Positions 54,458 to 61,798 of a DNA stretch of 64,000 nt are shown one piece after another. The position numbers and the translations under genes were made by a program. The notes below the pieces were generated by a model. That model had not been told where the DNA came from, searched no databases, and was given only the letters and a program-made list of their open reading frames with translations. Each line of letters begins with the position of its first letter. Position 1 is the stretch's first letter. Origin of the DNA: M3007 sp046160345. Its GTDB lineage: Bacteria > Bacteroidota > Bacteroidia > Chitinophagales > Saprospiraceae. The stretch covers positions 1-64,000 of the forward strand of contig JBJXGO010000189.1 of the NCBI GenBank assembly GCA_046160345.1, written 5' to 3'.

Positions 54458-54829
54458 CTAAGGCCAAAAACTATCAAAAAAGTGTTGAAAATCAGGACTT
54501 TGTATTCATATTATTCTAAAAGAGCCTCACAAAAATCAATAAAAATAACCACAAATGGAAGTGATGTGAAATTCTGTGTTTGGCGGCAGTCTCAAAGCTA
54601 CCCCACCTTTGACCTATCAAAAGCGGATAAGGAAAGCCAAGACGATTTTGAGAAAACTGTCAGAATAGAGAGGCCGGGAAAAACCACATGAAAACAGCCT
54701 GGCAAAGTTTGCCCAAACAACCCCGCGCAGCGCTCCATTTCTCAAAAGGCCGAGCAGGAAAAAGGTGAAATCAAAGGAGCGCTGCCGGGGGCCAGGTTTG
54801 CCAAACGAAGACTACATCGATCAATTGAT
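54458..54829. other. Intergenic/degenerate region with inverted repeats
   Basis: No confident gene. The plus-strand frame from 54413 stops at a TGA (54689-54691) and then stays open, in the same frame, to 55264. Inverted repeats are present: GGCAAA-G-TTTGCC at about 54702-54714 and AGCGCTCC (54729-54736) with GGAGCGCT (54776-54783). Confidence 0.4.
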
Positions 54830-55264
54830 ATGCGTCTCAACGAATTTTTAACCCGCTTCAAAACAAGACCTATGGAACCGCTACTGATTGAAGTCAGTTG
54901 CAACCTAAACCAAAATGATCCAAAATGGGAACAAATTTCCAGCATTTCTCTGGAAATAGGTTACCGAGGGCTTAATGGCAAAACCATTTGGAAACATATT
55001 GGATGGCTTCGCGACCGTTTGCTACCTACAGGAAGGACATTTGCACACGCACTTTGGAAGCCCGCTATGTCAGATCATGTGCTGGTGTTCGACTTTTTAC
55101 CTGTGCCACAATCTGGAAGTCTGGTGCCAGAACAAACCTACAGGCTGAGAAAAAGAATTATTGATCCAAATGGGCTAAGCCGAACTGCAAGAACAGGCCT
55201 ACTGAAAGGCGATTATACAGATGAGCATTTTACGCTACATCCTATGTATCCAAACCCAAATTGA
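54830..55264 (+). CDS. Hypothetical protein, possibly a gene remnant
   Basis: The 144-aa product from the ATG at 54830 (or 130 aa from 54872, MEPLLIEVSC) has a plausible composition (WEQISSISLEIGYRGLNGK, WLRDRLLPTGRTFAHALWK). It matches no family I know. The same frame is open upstream to a TGA at 54689. The last residues read HPMYPNPN and resemble the first residues of a T9SS sorting domain, cut off by the stop. It may be the remnant of a longer secreted protein or chance. Confidence 0.4.
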   Translation: MRLNEFLTRFKTRPMEPLLIEVSCNLNQNDPKWEQISSISLEIGYRGLNGKTIWKHIGWLRDRLLPTGRTFAHALWKPAMSDHVLVFDFLPVPQSGSLVPEQTYRLRKRIIDPNGLSRTARTGLLKGDYTDEHFTLHPMYPNPN

Positions 55265-55540
55265 AACCTGCCCTAACCACATGAAGGCAACCTTGAAAAT
55301 ATCATTTGAATCCAATAAATCTCAGAAAGCCGAATGAAAAACTAGCCAAACCTAACCATGAAAGCGAGCAAAGGCCCACTTGAGAACGATAAATCTCAGA
55401 AAACCGAATGAAAAGCTAGCCAAACCTAACCATGAAAGCGAGCAATGGCCCACTTGAGAACGATAAATCTCAGAAAACCAGATGAAACGAAATTCCAAAC
55501 TTAAACCAAGAAAAGGCGACCATGAGAGCGGCCCTTTAAT
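55264..55540. repeat. 74-bp tandem repeats
   Basis: The landmark CTCAGA occurs at 55321, 55395 and 55469, giving a period of 74 bases. The copies between 55321 and 55468 are nearly identical (a few substitutions); the flanking copies are diverged. The unit includes ATAAATCTCAGAAAACCGAA and CTAGCCAAACCTAACCATGA. 74 is not a multiple of three, so no protein repeat is encoded. Confidence 0.85.
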
Positions 55541-55678
55541 CATCAATTTACGTTCATTTTGCCCTGCCCCATTTTACCAATCCCCAAATCACCTTTTGAA
55601 AAACCAATTTCAGATGGACGGACTGCCGTAGAAATATGGCCCCCTGTGTAACGAATAAGAATCGAAGAAAACAATTGC

Positions 55679-55718
55679 AAGCCCGTTCTCTCCCAAAGGG
55701 AACGGGCTTTTTTTGTAT
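55679..55718 (+). terminator. Rho-independent terminator, plus strand
   Basis: AGCCCGTTC (55680-55688) pairs with GAACGGGCT (55700-55708), followed by a T7 tract. It ends whatever plus-strand RNA runs through the 74-bp repeats. Confidence 0.85.
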
Positions 55719-55724
55719 TAAACG

Positions 55725-55756
55725 AAAAAGTGCCCTCCCTGAGTAAAGGGGGGCAC
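55725..55756 (-). terminator. Rho-independent terminator for the 55796 gene
   Basis: On the minus strand, GTGCCCCCCT (55747-55756) pairs with AGGGAGGGCAC (about 55729-55739), followed by TTTTTC. It lies 40 bases past the stop of the small gene. Confidence 0.75.
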
Positions 55757-55795
55757 CAGTTTCAAAGTTGCACTTCAAGAAATGTTACTTGGGGC

Positions 55796-55999
55796 TTAGG
55801 GAAGTTGTAAAGTCTTCGCGTTTGCAGAAGGGCGTTCTTTTGACATGTTCACTTTTACTGGACGGTCGTTTGGTCGGTAAGTAGAATCGCCAGACAATTT
55901 GAAATACAACATCGACACCAGGGCAAGGTGGAGGGCAATAGCAAGTGCCAAAGCATGCCTTTTGCTTTGGCGTTCATTTCGTTCGGTAATGTGGTACAT
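55796..55999 (-). CDS. Small single-span membrane protein
   Basis: The 67-aa protein has a basic N-terminus, one membrane span (about 17-34, ALALAIALHLALVSMLYF) and a 30-residue periplasmic tail. The arrangement is like the first part of TonB-type proteins, but there is no C-terminal TonB domain. A terminator after it and a promoter box (minus TATTTTTG at 56058-56065) before it support a real gene. Confidence 0.6.
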   Translation of the reverse strand: MYHITERNERQSKRHALALAIALHLALVSMLYFKLSGDSTYRPNDRPVKVNMSKERPSANAKTLQLP

Positions 56000-56057
56000 A
56001 AGGAGGGTATTTATTGGTTAATCACATCAATTGACCCGACGTGAACGCAACATACCA

Positions 56058-56065
56058 CAAAAATA
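56058..56065 (-). promoter_or_regulatory. Putative -7 box (TATTTTTG) for the 55999 gene
   Basis: Minus-strand TATTTTTG fits TAnnTTTG, 59 bases before the small membrane protein ATG. No -33 TTG seen at the expected distance. Confidence 0.4.
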
Positions 56066-56103
56066 GTTTCATCGGTTAAAACTTTTATTTGTTAAATGTT
56101 TCA

Positions 56104-56637
56104 TTAGTCCAATAATCCATCCGGCAAATCAACCAAAACCCGATGATTTTCTTCATCAACTGAATTGATAAATTGCTCATTTAGAGGTACTAACACCTCT
56201 TTACCCTTATATTTTAAAAATGCCATTTCCTGTTGAGGCATTTCCAGTACTTCGTCGATAAATCCGATTTCACCCAGTGTGTTATCAATCATCCTATACC
56301 CGATCAAACTCCCGTATTCAAGTGCTTTCGCGTCCTCAAACTCGAATTCACGAGCATGGTCGGGCAGGATATCCTGAGTGCGCAAAAGCACGTCGCGTGA
56401 CTGGAGCAAGGTGGCAGTATCCCGATTGTCCACTTCTTCAAGTTTCAAAATCATTTCCCCTCCCCCACGGACGCTGGCAATAAAATAGGGGAGTTTTGCT
56501 CCTTTTAGTTCCAGAAAGATCCGCTCGTTTTTCATAAAATCTTCCAAATAACGCTCTTCAATAAAAACTTTCAACTCACCTGATAAGCCATGTGCTTTCC
56601 GGGTGCGTCCTATCGTAACATACTGTATTTCTGCCAT
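56104..56637 (-). CDS. rimM: Ribosome maturation factor RimM
   Basis: The start at 56637 (MAEIQYVTIGRTRKAHGLSG) fits the family and avoids overlap with the next gene; the frame goes to 56670. The 177-aa protein has the RimM N-terminal beta barrel (about 1-85; GRTRKAHGLSGELKV) and the C-terminal PRC-barrel domain (about 100-170; YRMIDNTLGEIGFIDEVLE, GKEVLVPLNEQFI). It helps process the 16S rRNA and assemble the 30S subunit head. It usually sits with rpsP or trmD; neither is adjacent. Confidence 0.92.
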   Translation of the reverse strand: MAEIQYVTIGRTRKAHGLSGELKVFIEERYLEDFMKNERIFLELKGAKLPYFIASVRGGGEMILKLEEVDNRDTATLLQSRDVLLRTQDILPDHAREFEFEDAKALEYGSLIGYRMIDNTLGEIGFIDEVLEMPQQEMAFLKYKGKEVLVPLNEQFINSVDEENHRVLVDLPDGLLD

Positions 56638-56666
56638 GGGTAAAAACTTGGAATATTGATCATTGG

Positions 56667-57464
56667 TCAATTAAAACCTATTAAAGTTTGTCGAAGAATG
56701 TATCCTTTTTCGGCCTTTTGTTCCCAGGGTCGAGACTCGCAATCAGCTGGAACAGGGAATTGATTGCAATATTGTGAATCAAGGATCCACTGTTCCTTCC
56801 AAACAAGCCCAATGTGTTTGGCATAACGGGCTCTGGAATACCGCCTTTCTACTATATTGGAGTCGTCTGCTTCAGTGACCAGCAGTGTAGAATCCATTGA
56901 AAACTGTGACACCAGCGCTGGAACGTTTATAGAATCCACCTCATATCCCCAATTGATAAACGGACGCATTCGCTCCCCGGCTATTTCGATCTCCCGGTTT
57001 TCGTCTATCCAAATGTTTCCATCCCAATTGCTCCTGCGGTTCATTGGGAATACCAATTTTAAAAACCGCAAATTATCTTCTGTTCGAACTGCCTGTGTTG
57101 CCGAGCGGCTTGCAGTAATAATATTTTTAAATATCCAGGGGCCATTTAGAGCCTTTAGTTCGTACCGTTCGATTACATATAGCAACACTCCTGACTGATC
57201 GCGTATGGTATCCACCACAATTTCATTTGCAAATGTGCGGGTAACATGCTGAATTGTACTGCCATCAGAAGCAAAATCGTACACAATACTATCCAGCTGA
57301 TATGTAAGGTATTTGCCCAATTCTAAGGGGAAATAGTCATACTGAAAGGCATCATCTGGAATAGGACTGATGGTTTGCCGATCAACACAACTCATTAATG
57401 GCAAACACAAACATACTATTAAAGCCCAGGTTAGGCCAAAATTGTGAAAAGCGGGCATAGGCAT
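56667..57464 (-). CDS. Lipoprotein of unknown function
   Basis: The start at 57464 (MPMPAFHNFGLTWALIVCLC) is supported by a TACCTTTG box 15 bases upstream; a longer frame to 57530 would start inside a terminator hairpin. The 265-aa protein has a lipobox LPLMSC and a soluble domain rich in beta strands and aromatic residues (YFPLELGKYLTYQLDSIVYD). Function unknown. Its stop lies 29 bases before the rimM start, so the two are likely co-transcribed. Confidence 0.75.
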   Translation of the reverse strand: MPMPAFHNFGLTWALIVCLCLPLMSCVDRQTISPIPDDAFQYDYFPLELGKYLTYQLDSIVYDFASDGSTIQHVTRTFANEIVVDTIRDQSGVLLYVIERYELKALNGPWIFKNIITASRSATQAVRTEDNLRFLKLVFPMNRRSNWDGNIWIDENREIEIAGERMRPFINWGYEVDSINVPALVSQFSMDSTLLVTEADDSNIVERRYSRARYAKHIGLVWKEQWILDSQYCNQFPVPADCESRPWEQKAEKGYILRQTLIGFN

Positions 57465-57478
57465 GTCTAGATTTTTAC

Positions 57479-57486
57479 CAAAGGTA
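57479..57486 (-). promoter_or_regulatory. -7 box (TACCTTTG) deciding the start of the 57464 gene
   Basis: Minus-strand TACCTTTG ends 14 bases before the ATG at 57464, predicting a leader of roughly ten bases. It rules against the upstream start at 57530. Confidence 0.55.
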
Positions 57487-57513
57487 CCATGGGCGATCAA
57501 TTTTAATGCGGGC

Positions 57514-57561
57514 AAAAAAAAGATACCCAAAGCTTAGCTAAGCCTTGGGTATCTTTTTTTA
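57514..57561 (-). terminator. Terminator after the 57576 gene
   Basis: AGATACCCAA and TTGGGTATCT (57521-57530 and 57545-57554) pair, with the further palindrome GCTTAGCTAAGC in the loop. A-runs and T-runs on both sides allow termination in either direction; on the minus strand it ends the small gene at 57576. Confidence 0.8.
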
Positions 57562-57575
57562 AGAAATCACAAAAA

Positions 57576-57821
57576 TCAATTCGCCCGGTCCAACAATCGT
57601 TGGGCTAATTCCCAAACCCTGCCCAGAACAGACATATTGGGCACACTTATTTTGCCGGATTCGCTAGCGTCCTCATCTTCAACCTGAGTTTGGGCCATTT
57701 CAATTGTTGAATATGGCTTACCTGAAATATTATTGGCCCGTAGATTTACATAAGTAAACGCGAAAAGGCTCAATAAAGAAGCAACAATAAGCAATGATTT
57801 AAAAGTTGGTGATTGTTTCAT
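57576..57821 (-). CDS. Small exported or membrane-anchored protein
   Basis: The 81-aa protein has a hydrophobic N-terminal segment (about 9-29, LLIVASLLSLFAFTYVNLRA) that may be a signal peptide or anchor. An acidic middle (VEDEDASESGK) and a short amphipathic C-terminal helix (VLGRVWELAQRLLDRAN) follow. A terminator follows its stop, supporting a real gene. Function unknown. Confidence 0.62.
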   Translation of the reverse strand: MKQSPTFKSLLIVASLLSLFAFTYVNLRANNISGKPYSTIEMAQTQVEDEDASESGKISVPNMSVLGRVWELAQRLLDRAN

Positions 57822-57954
57822 AGCCTTGTCAATTTTGAAAGACGGGACGAAAGTAAGGTTTTTTTTATATTCTATGATAATTTATCCCCATTTTTTCTAT
57901 TTCATAGACAAACGTTACCAGAAAAAGGTTGCTGGTTTATCCATAAATATTTGT

Positions 57955-57991
57955 AAAATAAAAAACCCTATCGGTATTGCACCAACAGGGT
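57955..57991 (-). terminator. Terminator for the DUF1573 gene
   Basis: On the minus strand, ACCCTGTTGGT (57981-57991), GCAAT, ACCGATAGGGT (57965-57975), then TTTTTATTTT. Two mismatched positions in an 11-bp stem. Confidence 0.75.
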
Positions 57992-58021
57992 CGTATCGTC
58001 AAACCAAAAATCAATCAGTTA

Positions 58022-58450
58022 TTATTGCTTGATACCTCCATTGCTGGCAGGCACTGCTTCTTGCGTGGGTGGCACCAACACTTCACCTTTAATGGTAAGC
58101 GTGTGCGTATCAGGTGTTTCGTTGGTAGTAAGAGTAACTGTTTTCGTGAAAGCGCCTGGACGGTTGGTGTCATAGCTTACATCGATCGTTTTGGTCTCGC
58201 CCGGCATGATCGGCTCTTGTGGGTAAGTAGGTACGGTACAACCGCAAGAACCTTTAGCGGATTTAATAACAAGTGGCTCATTGCCTGTATTGGTAAACGA
58301 GAACTTGCGGACTTTGTCGCTTCCTTTTTCGACCTTGCCGTAGTCAACGGTAGTAGTTGGAAAAGTCATTACCGGACCCGTTGCATTTTGTGCGTTGATA
58401 GCGAAAGAGCCAAGAAGGAAGAAAGCGAGGAGGGAAATTGCTTGTTTCAT
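58022..58450 (-). CDS. Secreted DUF1573 protein
   Basis: The start at 58450 (MKQAISLLAFFLLGSFAINAQ) gives a signal peptide; an ATG at 58456 adds two residues. The 142-aa protein has the DUF1573 immunoglobulin-like domain: DYGKVEKGSDKVRKFSFTNTG, then IKSAKGSCGCTVPTYPQEPI, then ISV-type strands. The CGCT motif after SAKGS is the family signature. It is exported to the periplasm or surface; the role is unknown. Promoter and terminator are both visible. Confidence 0.88.
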   Translation of the reverse strand: MKQAISLLAFFLLGSFAINAQNATGPVMTFPTTTVDYGKVEKGSDKVRKFSFTNTGNEPLVIKSAKGSCGCTVPTYPQEPIMPGETKTIDVSYDTNRPGAFTKTVTLTTNETPDTHTLTIKGEVLVPPTQEAVPASNGGIKQ

Positions 58451-58518
58451 TAGCATGGAAACCGTTTTAAGATGAGATGAAATTAGGTGTGTTAATTGTC
58501 TTTGTCAGAATGATGGCA

Positions 58519-58526
58519 CAAAAGTA
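58519..58526 (-). promoter_or_regulatory. Promoter (TTG-N16-TACTTTTG) for the DUF1573 gene
   Basis: Minus-strand TACTTTTG with TTG (plus CAA at 58543-58545) 16 bases upstream, 69 bases before the ATG at 58450. Confidence 0.6.
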
Positions 58527-58643
58527 GGGATGGGTGTGCCGCCAAAAGAATAGCGCCGCTGTTAACGATAGCCAAAATAAAGCAAATCCTTTTTGAAATT
58601 CCCTAATGAATTGAAAAACAAGGGTTTTAGGAGGCCATCCAGG

Positions 58644-60344
58644 TCAAAAATCCAGATTGAGATTCCACATATTAACACGCATTCCCAACCCTATAAGCTT
58701 GGTTGAAAAATCCCTTAACCCATCCTCGCTATCTTTTTTTCGACAAAGCAGTTTTAAATCCAGCATTACATTATGCCACAATGCCCAACTAGCATCAAAA
58801 CCGAATATCTGCACGCTGGCTTTGATACCTTGACTAATTTTGTTCCCGTAATCCTGTACCCTCGTGTCGTAATCTACCAACGGATCACTTCCCCAATTTT
58901 CTTCCGGGGTATTTTCTCCAATACGCGCATGAATCAGGCGGGTTTGCAAAAAAAGGCGGGGTATGGGTTGCCATCGAAGCAACATTAGGGTTTCCGAAAA
59001 ATTCGCTCCCAAGGGATGGGCCAACACCTGATTGTAGTGCGTATAACTATTCGCAGGGTCGGAATGGGCATAGGTAAAGGGCCTGACACGATTGTGTTCT
59101 ATTTGAAGATCTAAATGGTCCAAACCGAAAACATTCAAGTATTTCATTCCAGCTTGTAAAGCCCATTTGTTCGCCCACCATCCGTTTCCACTGAAAATTT
59201 CTGAGACCACCAATTCGTCGAGCATAAACTGACCATAGAATTGCATGGACCGGAACAAGTCCCAGCGCCCATCTACCCCCAGGAATGCGTTGTCCGGGCT
59301 GCCTATCATGCCCTCTACCGTTCGGTAAAATACGACCGGATTGAGGTATTGGAGTTCGAATTGCCTGCTTCTGTTGAAAACCGTGGCCTCAAAAAAGCCA
59401 AACGCCAACCGTGGGGTCACTTTGAAATTCAGGTAATGAATAGCGGCGTACTTTTTGGGCAAAATTGTGCCGTCCGGGACATTTATCTGCGAAACCGGAC
59501 TCAGTTCAAGGAAGATGTTTTGATAATGGAACTTCCAAACTTTGGTATCCAGCTTCAGAAAGAACGTAGGTGCACCAAAATCTGACAAAAACATGGAGCG
59601 GTATCCGTTTCCGATAAAATGCTTTCCATGGCCCAGCTGAACTCCAAAATGTCGAGTTGCCTGATAGCCCATATAAGCCGTCGCTACATTGAAATCATAA
59701 CCGTTCTGAATACCCCAGAAACGACTCTTATAATTTTTGAAAAACCCTGCTCCGGGAACAGCCAGCGATTCACCAACCCTTTGAGAGACGAAACGCGGGA
59801 AACGAGCCTGACTTTCAATCAGATTAGTATAAAAAAACAATTTTTTATCCACCTCGCCCCGAACTTCCAGCCCGCGTTGATTTTGAAAAATTGGTTCGCT
59901 TACGCCTGCTTCGCGGCCTAAATGAAAATGGAGTATAGGATTGGCCCTCAATTTGAAATATCGGGTGTTTACCTCAAATAAATTGGCCGGCGTTTGGTAA
60001 AAACATTTCAACAGCCCGCGTTGGGAGGTATGGCGCAAATGTCGGCTTGTGTCAGCCAACCACTCATTGTTGTCATCCAGAATATATTGAATATCAGCCT
60101 GGTCTTTTTGCGAAAGCTGTTTAGAAACCAAGGAATCAAGTTTTAGAACATAGCTTACTGCATCACGGCGATTGAAGTGTTTTAATTCTGGATGAATGGG
60201 ACTACTTATGCCGCTCAGAATTTCAAGGCGCTCAAGAATTGGATAAGAAACTGATTGTAGGGGAATGCCGGATGTTTGAGCATGCAATTGAAAAGGCATC
60301 AACAGCACCATGAGCACACCAACAAAGTGTAATGTATTGACCAT
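58644..60344 (-). CDS. Wzi-like capsule assembly outer-membrane protein
   Basis: The start at 60344 (MVNTLHFVGVLMVLLMPFQLHAQ) gives a signal peptide; the frame to 60458 overlaps the upstream gene. The 566-aa protein resembles the capsule assembly Wzi family: an N-terminal helical part (LKHFNRRDAVSYVLKLDSL) and a beta barrel with QNRGLEVRGEVDKKLFFYTN, GNGYRSMFLSDFGAPTFFLK and a terminal LNLDF. Wzi proteins help attach or organise surface polysaccharide. It lies 7 bases after the deacetylase-like gene. Confidence 0.85.
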   Translation of the reverse strand: MVNTLHFVGVLMVLLMPFQLHAQTSGIPLQSVSYPILERLEILSGISSPIHPELKHFNRRDAVSYVLKLDSLVSKQLSQKDQADIQYILDDNNEWLADTSRHLRHTSQRGLLKCFYQTPANLFEVNTRYFKLRANPILHFHLGREAGVSEPIFQNQRGLEVRGEVDKKLFFYTNLIESQARFPRFVSQRVGESLAVPGAGFFKNYKSRFWGIQNGYDFNVATAYMGYQATRHFGVQLGHGKHFIGNGYRSMFLSDFGAPTFFLKLDTKVWKFHYQNIFLELSPVSQINVPDGTILPKKYAAIHYLNFKVTPRLAFGFFEATVFNRSRQFELQYLNPVVFYRTVEGMIGSPDNAFLGVDGRWDLFRSMQFYGQFMLDELVVSEIFSGNGWWANKWALQAGMKYLNVFGLDHLDLQIEHNRVRPFTYAHSDPANSYTHYNQVLAHPLGANFSETLMLLRWQPIPRLFLQTRLIHARIGENTPEENWGSDPLVDYDTRVQDYGNKISQGIKASVQIFGFDASWALWHNVMLDLKLLCRKKDSEDGLRDFSTKLIGLGMRVNMWNLNLDF

Positions 60345-60351
60345 AAATAAT

Positions 60352-61614
60352 TTATCGAGCGATAAAGTCAAGAAAAACTGCCTTCCATTCTTCCCAAAAC
60401 AGGGTGTTCCAGGAAGAATTATGCCAGAGGATGGTAAAATCACCTCCATGTCTTTCAACTTCTCTTCGAAGTAAAGAAAGATGTTCTGCAGCTTTTTGGG
60501 GACTGTACCTGCGATAATGAGCCAAGCTTACATCCATTGCGATAAGTGGTTTTTCCCGCAATTGGAGCATTTTTCGCTGCTCGGTATCAAATACCGGAAA
60601 ATCATGGCAAATGCCGCAACGAAAACCTGCTGCCTCCGGATAACCAAGTGTGCTGTCCTCCAGCAAGCCAGCGTTCTCCCACATTTGCCAGGTTTTGGGA
60701 GCGGAAAATCGCAGGTAATGTTGGCGACCAGCGGTGATCGGCAGTGGAGAAACTTCTTGGAGCGATGTCAGTTCGCGATTGAAAATTTCCTGATTTTCAA
60801 AGGCTTCGTAGCTGGGATGGAATCCAATATTGTGCCCTCGAACAGAGATTTTGGTCATCAGGTTTTTCACGAAAGGATGCCCAAGCGAATACCAGCTATC
60901 ACTTGAACGAGGTCTTTCTCCCATGAAATTGAACTGAGCGATAAGATTGTTTTTTTCGAATAAATCCAACCATTCGTCAAAAATATCATAAGGGTCTTTT
61001 TTTTGAAAAAGGTGAACTTTTAACCAATATTGGGCTTCGTTCCAATCATTTCGCTTCAAAATTGCCCCGGCCAGGGTCCTGATTTTATCCAAGGAAGACC
61101 ACCAAAGTAAAGGATGGTCTACATCGCAACTGATCAAAATTTGGAACTTTCGCCGCTTTCGTTCGCCTTTCAACCCTTTTCGCACTAATTCTGTCCAAAG
61201 TTGATCGGCCCATTCATTCACAATCGGGCGGTGCAGCAACCCATTTTTCCACGAATAGGATTCTTCTGCGGGAAATCGACCATGTGCATCGCGTATAGAA
61301 GAAATCGTTTCTTCCCAGCGGGTAAGCATGAAAAAGGTGGCAGCAAATAGATCAGGTGCTGGTAAATGTGTGGATCTTTTTTTCGAAAAAAAATCCGTGG
61401 CCGTTGTATATAATATGGACTCGCCTAGCTGAGCCTCATTGAAACTGTCGGTCAACATAATGACAGCTCCATTGCCCAAATCAATTCGGTGACCATTTAT
61501 GTGCTGATATTCAATTACATAATCTACCCCCAACACCTCCTTCAATATCACGTGAAAGGCATACTCCTTTTCAGGTTTCCAACTTTCGGATGTAGTGATA
61601 CGAAGCCTGCTCAT
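60352..61614 (-). CDS. Polysaccharide deacetylase-like protein (DUF7033 type)
   Basis: The 420-aa protein has no signal peptide. The N-terminal 120 residues look like DUF7033; the C-terminal half is a NodB-like barrel. The first acidic motif is LISCDVDHP (the usual D-D), then NIGFHPSYEA with the metal His, AGRQHYLRFS, and a late TILWHNSSWN. It could deacetylate or bind a surface glycan. It is in an operon with the Wzi-like gene, which supports a capsule or exopolysaccharide role. Confidence 0.8.
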   Translation of the reverse strand: MSRLRITTSESWKPEKEYAFHVILKEVLGVDYVIEYQHINGHRIDLGNGAVIMLTDSFNEAQLGESILYTTATDFFSKKRSTHLPAPDLFAATFFMLTRWEETISSIRDAHGRFPAEESYSWKNGLLHRPIVNEWADQLWTELVRKGLKGERKRRKFQILISCDVDHPLLWWSSLDKIRTLAGAILKRNDWNEAQYWLKVHLFQKKDPYDIFDEWLDLFEKNNLIAQFNFMGERPRSSDSWYSLGHPFVKNLMTKISVRGHNIGFHPSYEAFENQEIFNRELTSLQEVSPLPITAGRQHYLRFSAPKTWQMWENAGLLEDSTLGYPEAAGFRCGICHDFPVFDTEQRKMLQLREKPLIAMDVSLAHYRRYSPQKAAEHLSLLRREVERHGGDFTILWHNSSWNTLFWEEWKAVFLDFIAR

Positions 61615-61737
61615 GGGGCGAAGATAGTTTGAAGGTTTTTTTGGCCTGCACAGTTTTATATTTTCTTGATTTGCATTTTCTGGATTACATGTTTACCAAT
61701 AGTATGTTAACCCCTACTCTATTGGACACAGGCTGCC

Positions 61738-61745
61738 TACTTTTG
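61738..61745 (+). promoter_or_regulatory. Putative -7 box (TACTTTTG) for the amidohydrolase gene
   Basis: TACTTTTG lies 53 bases before the ATG at 61799, with a TTG at 61722-61724 somewhat close to it. Confidence 0.5.
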
Positions 61746-61798
61746 CAGCTCTTTTCCTGATTAATTTTATCTAATCCATTCAAAGTCAATATTTTGAA

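Larger units (their letters stand above)
55265..55795. other. Repeat- and terminator-containing intergenic region
   Basis: No gene seen. It contains the 74-bp repeats, then a plus-strand terminator (55679-55718) and a minus-strand terminator (55725-55756) facing each other. Confidence 0.55.

Noticed and set aside
54413..54691. A separate gene of 92 codons on the plus strand
   Set aside because: It starts inside the 5' end of the convergently oriented helical-protein gene, has no recognisable domain, and continues in the same frame after its stop, so a remnant or chance is more likely.
55264..55540. CRISPR-like array
   Set aside because: The whole 74-bp unit is repeated with no unique spacers, and no cas genes are seen.
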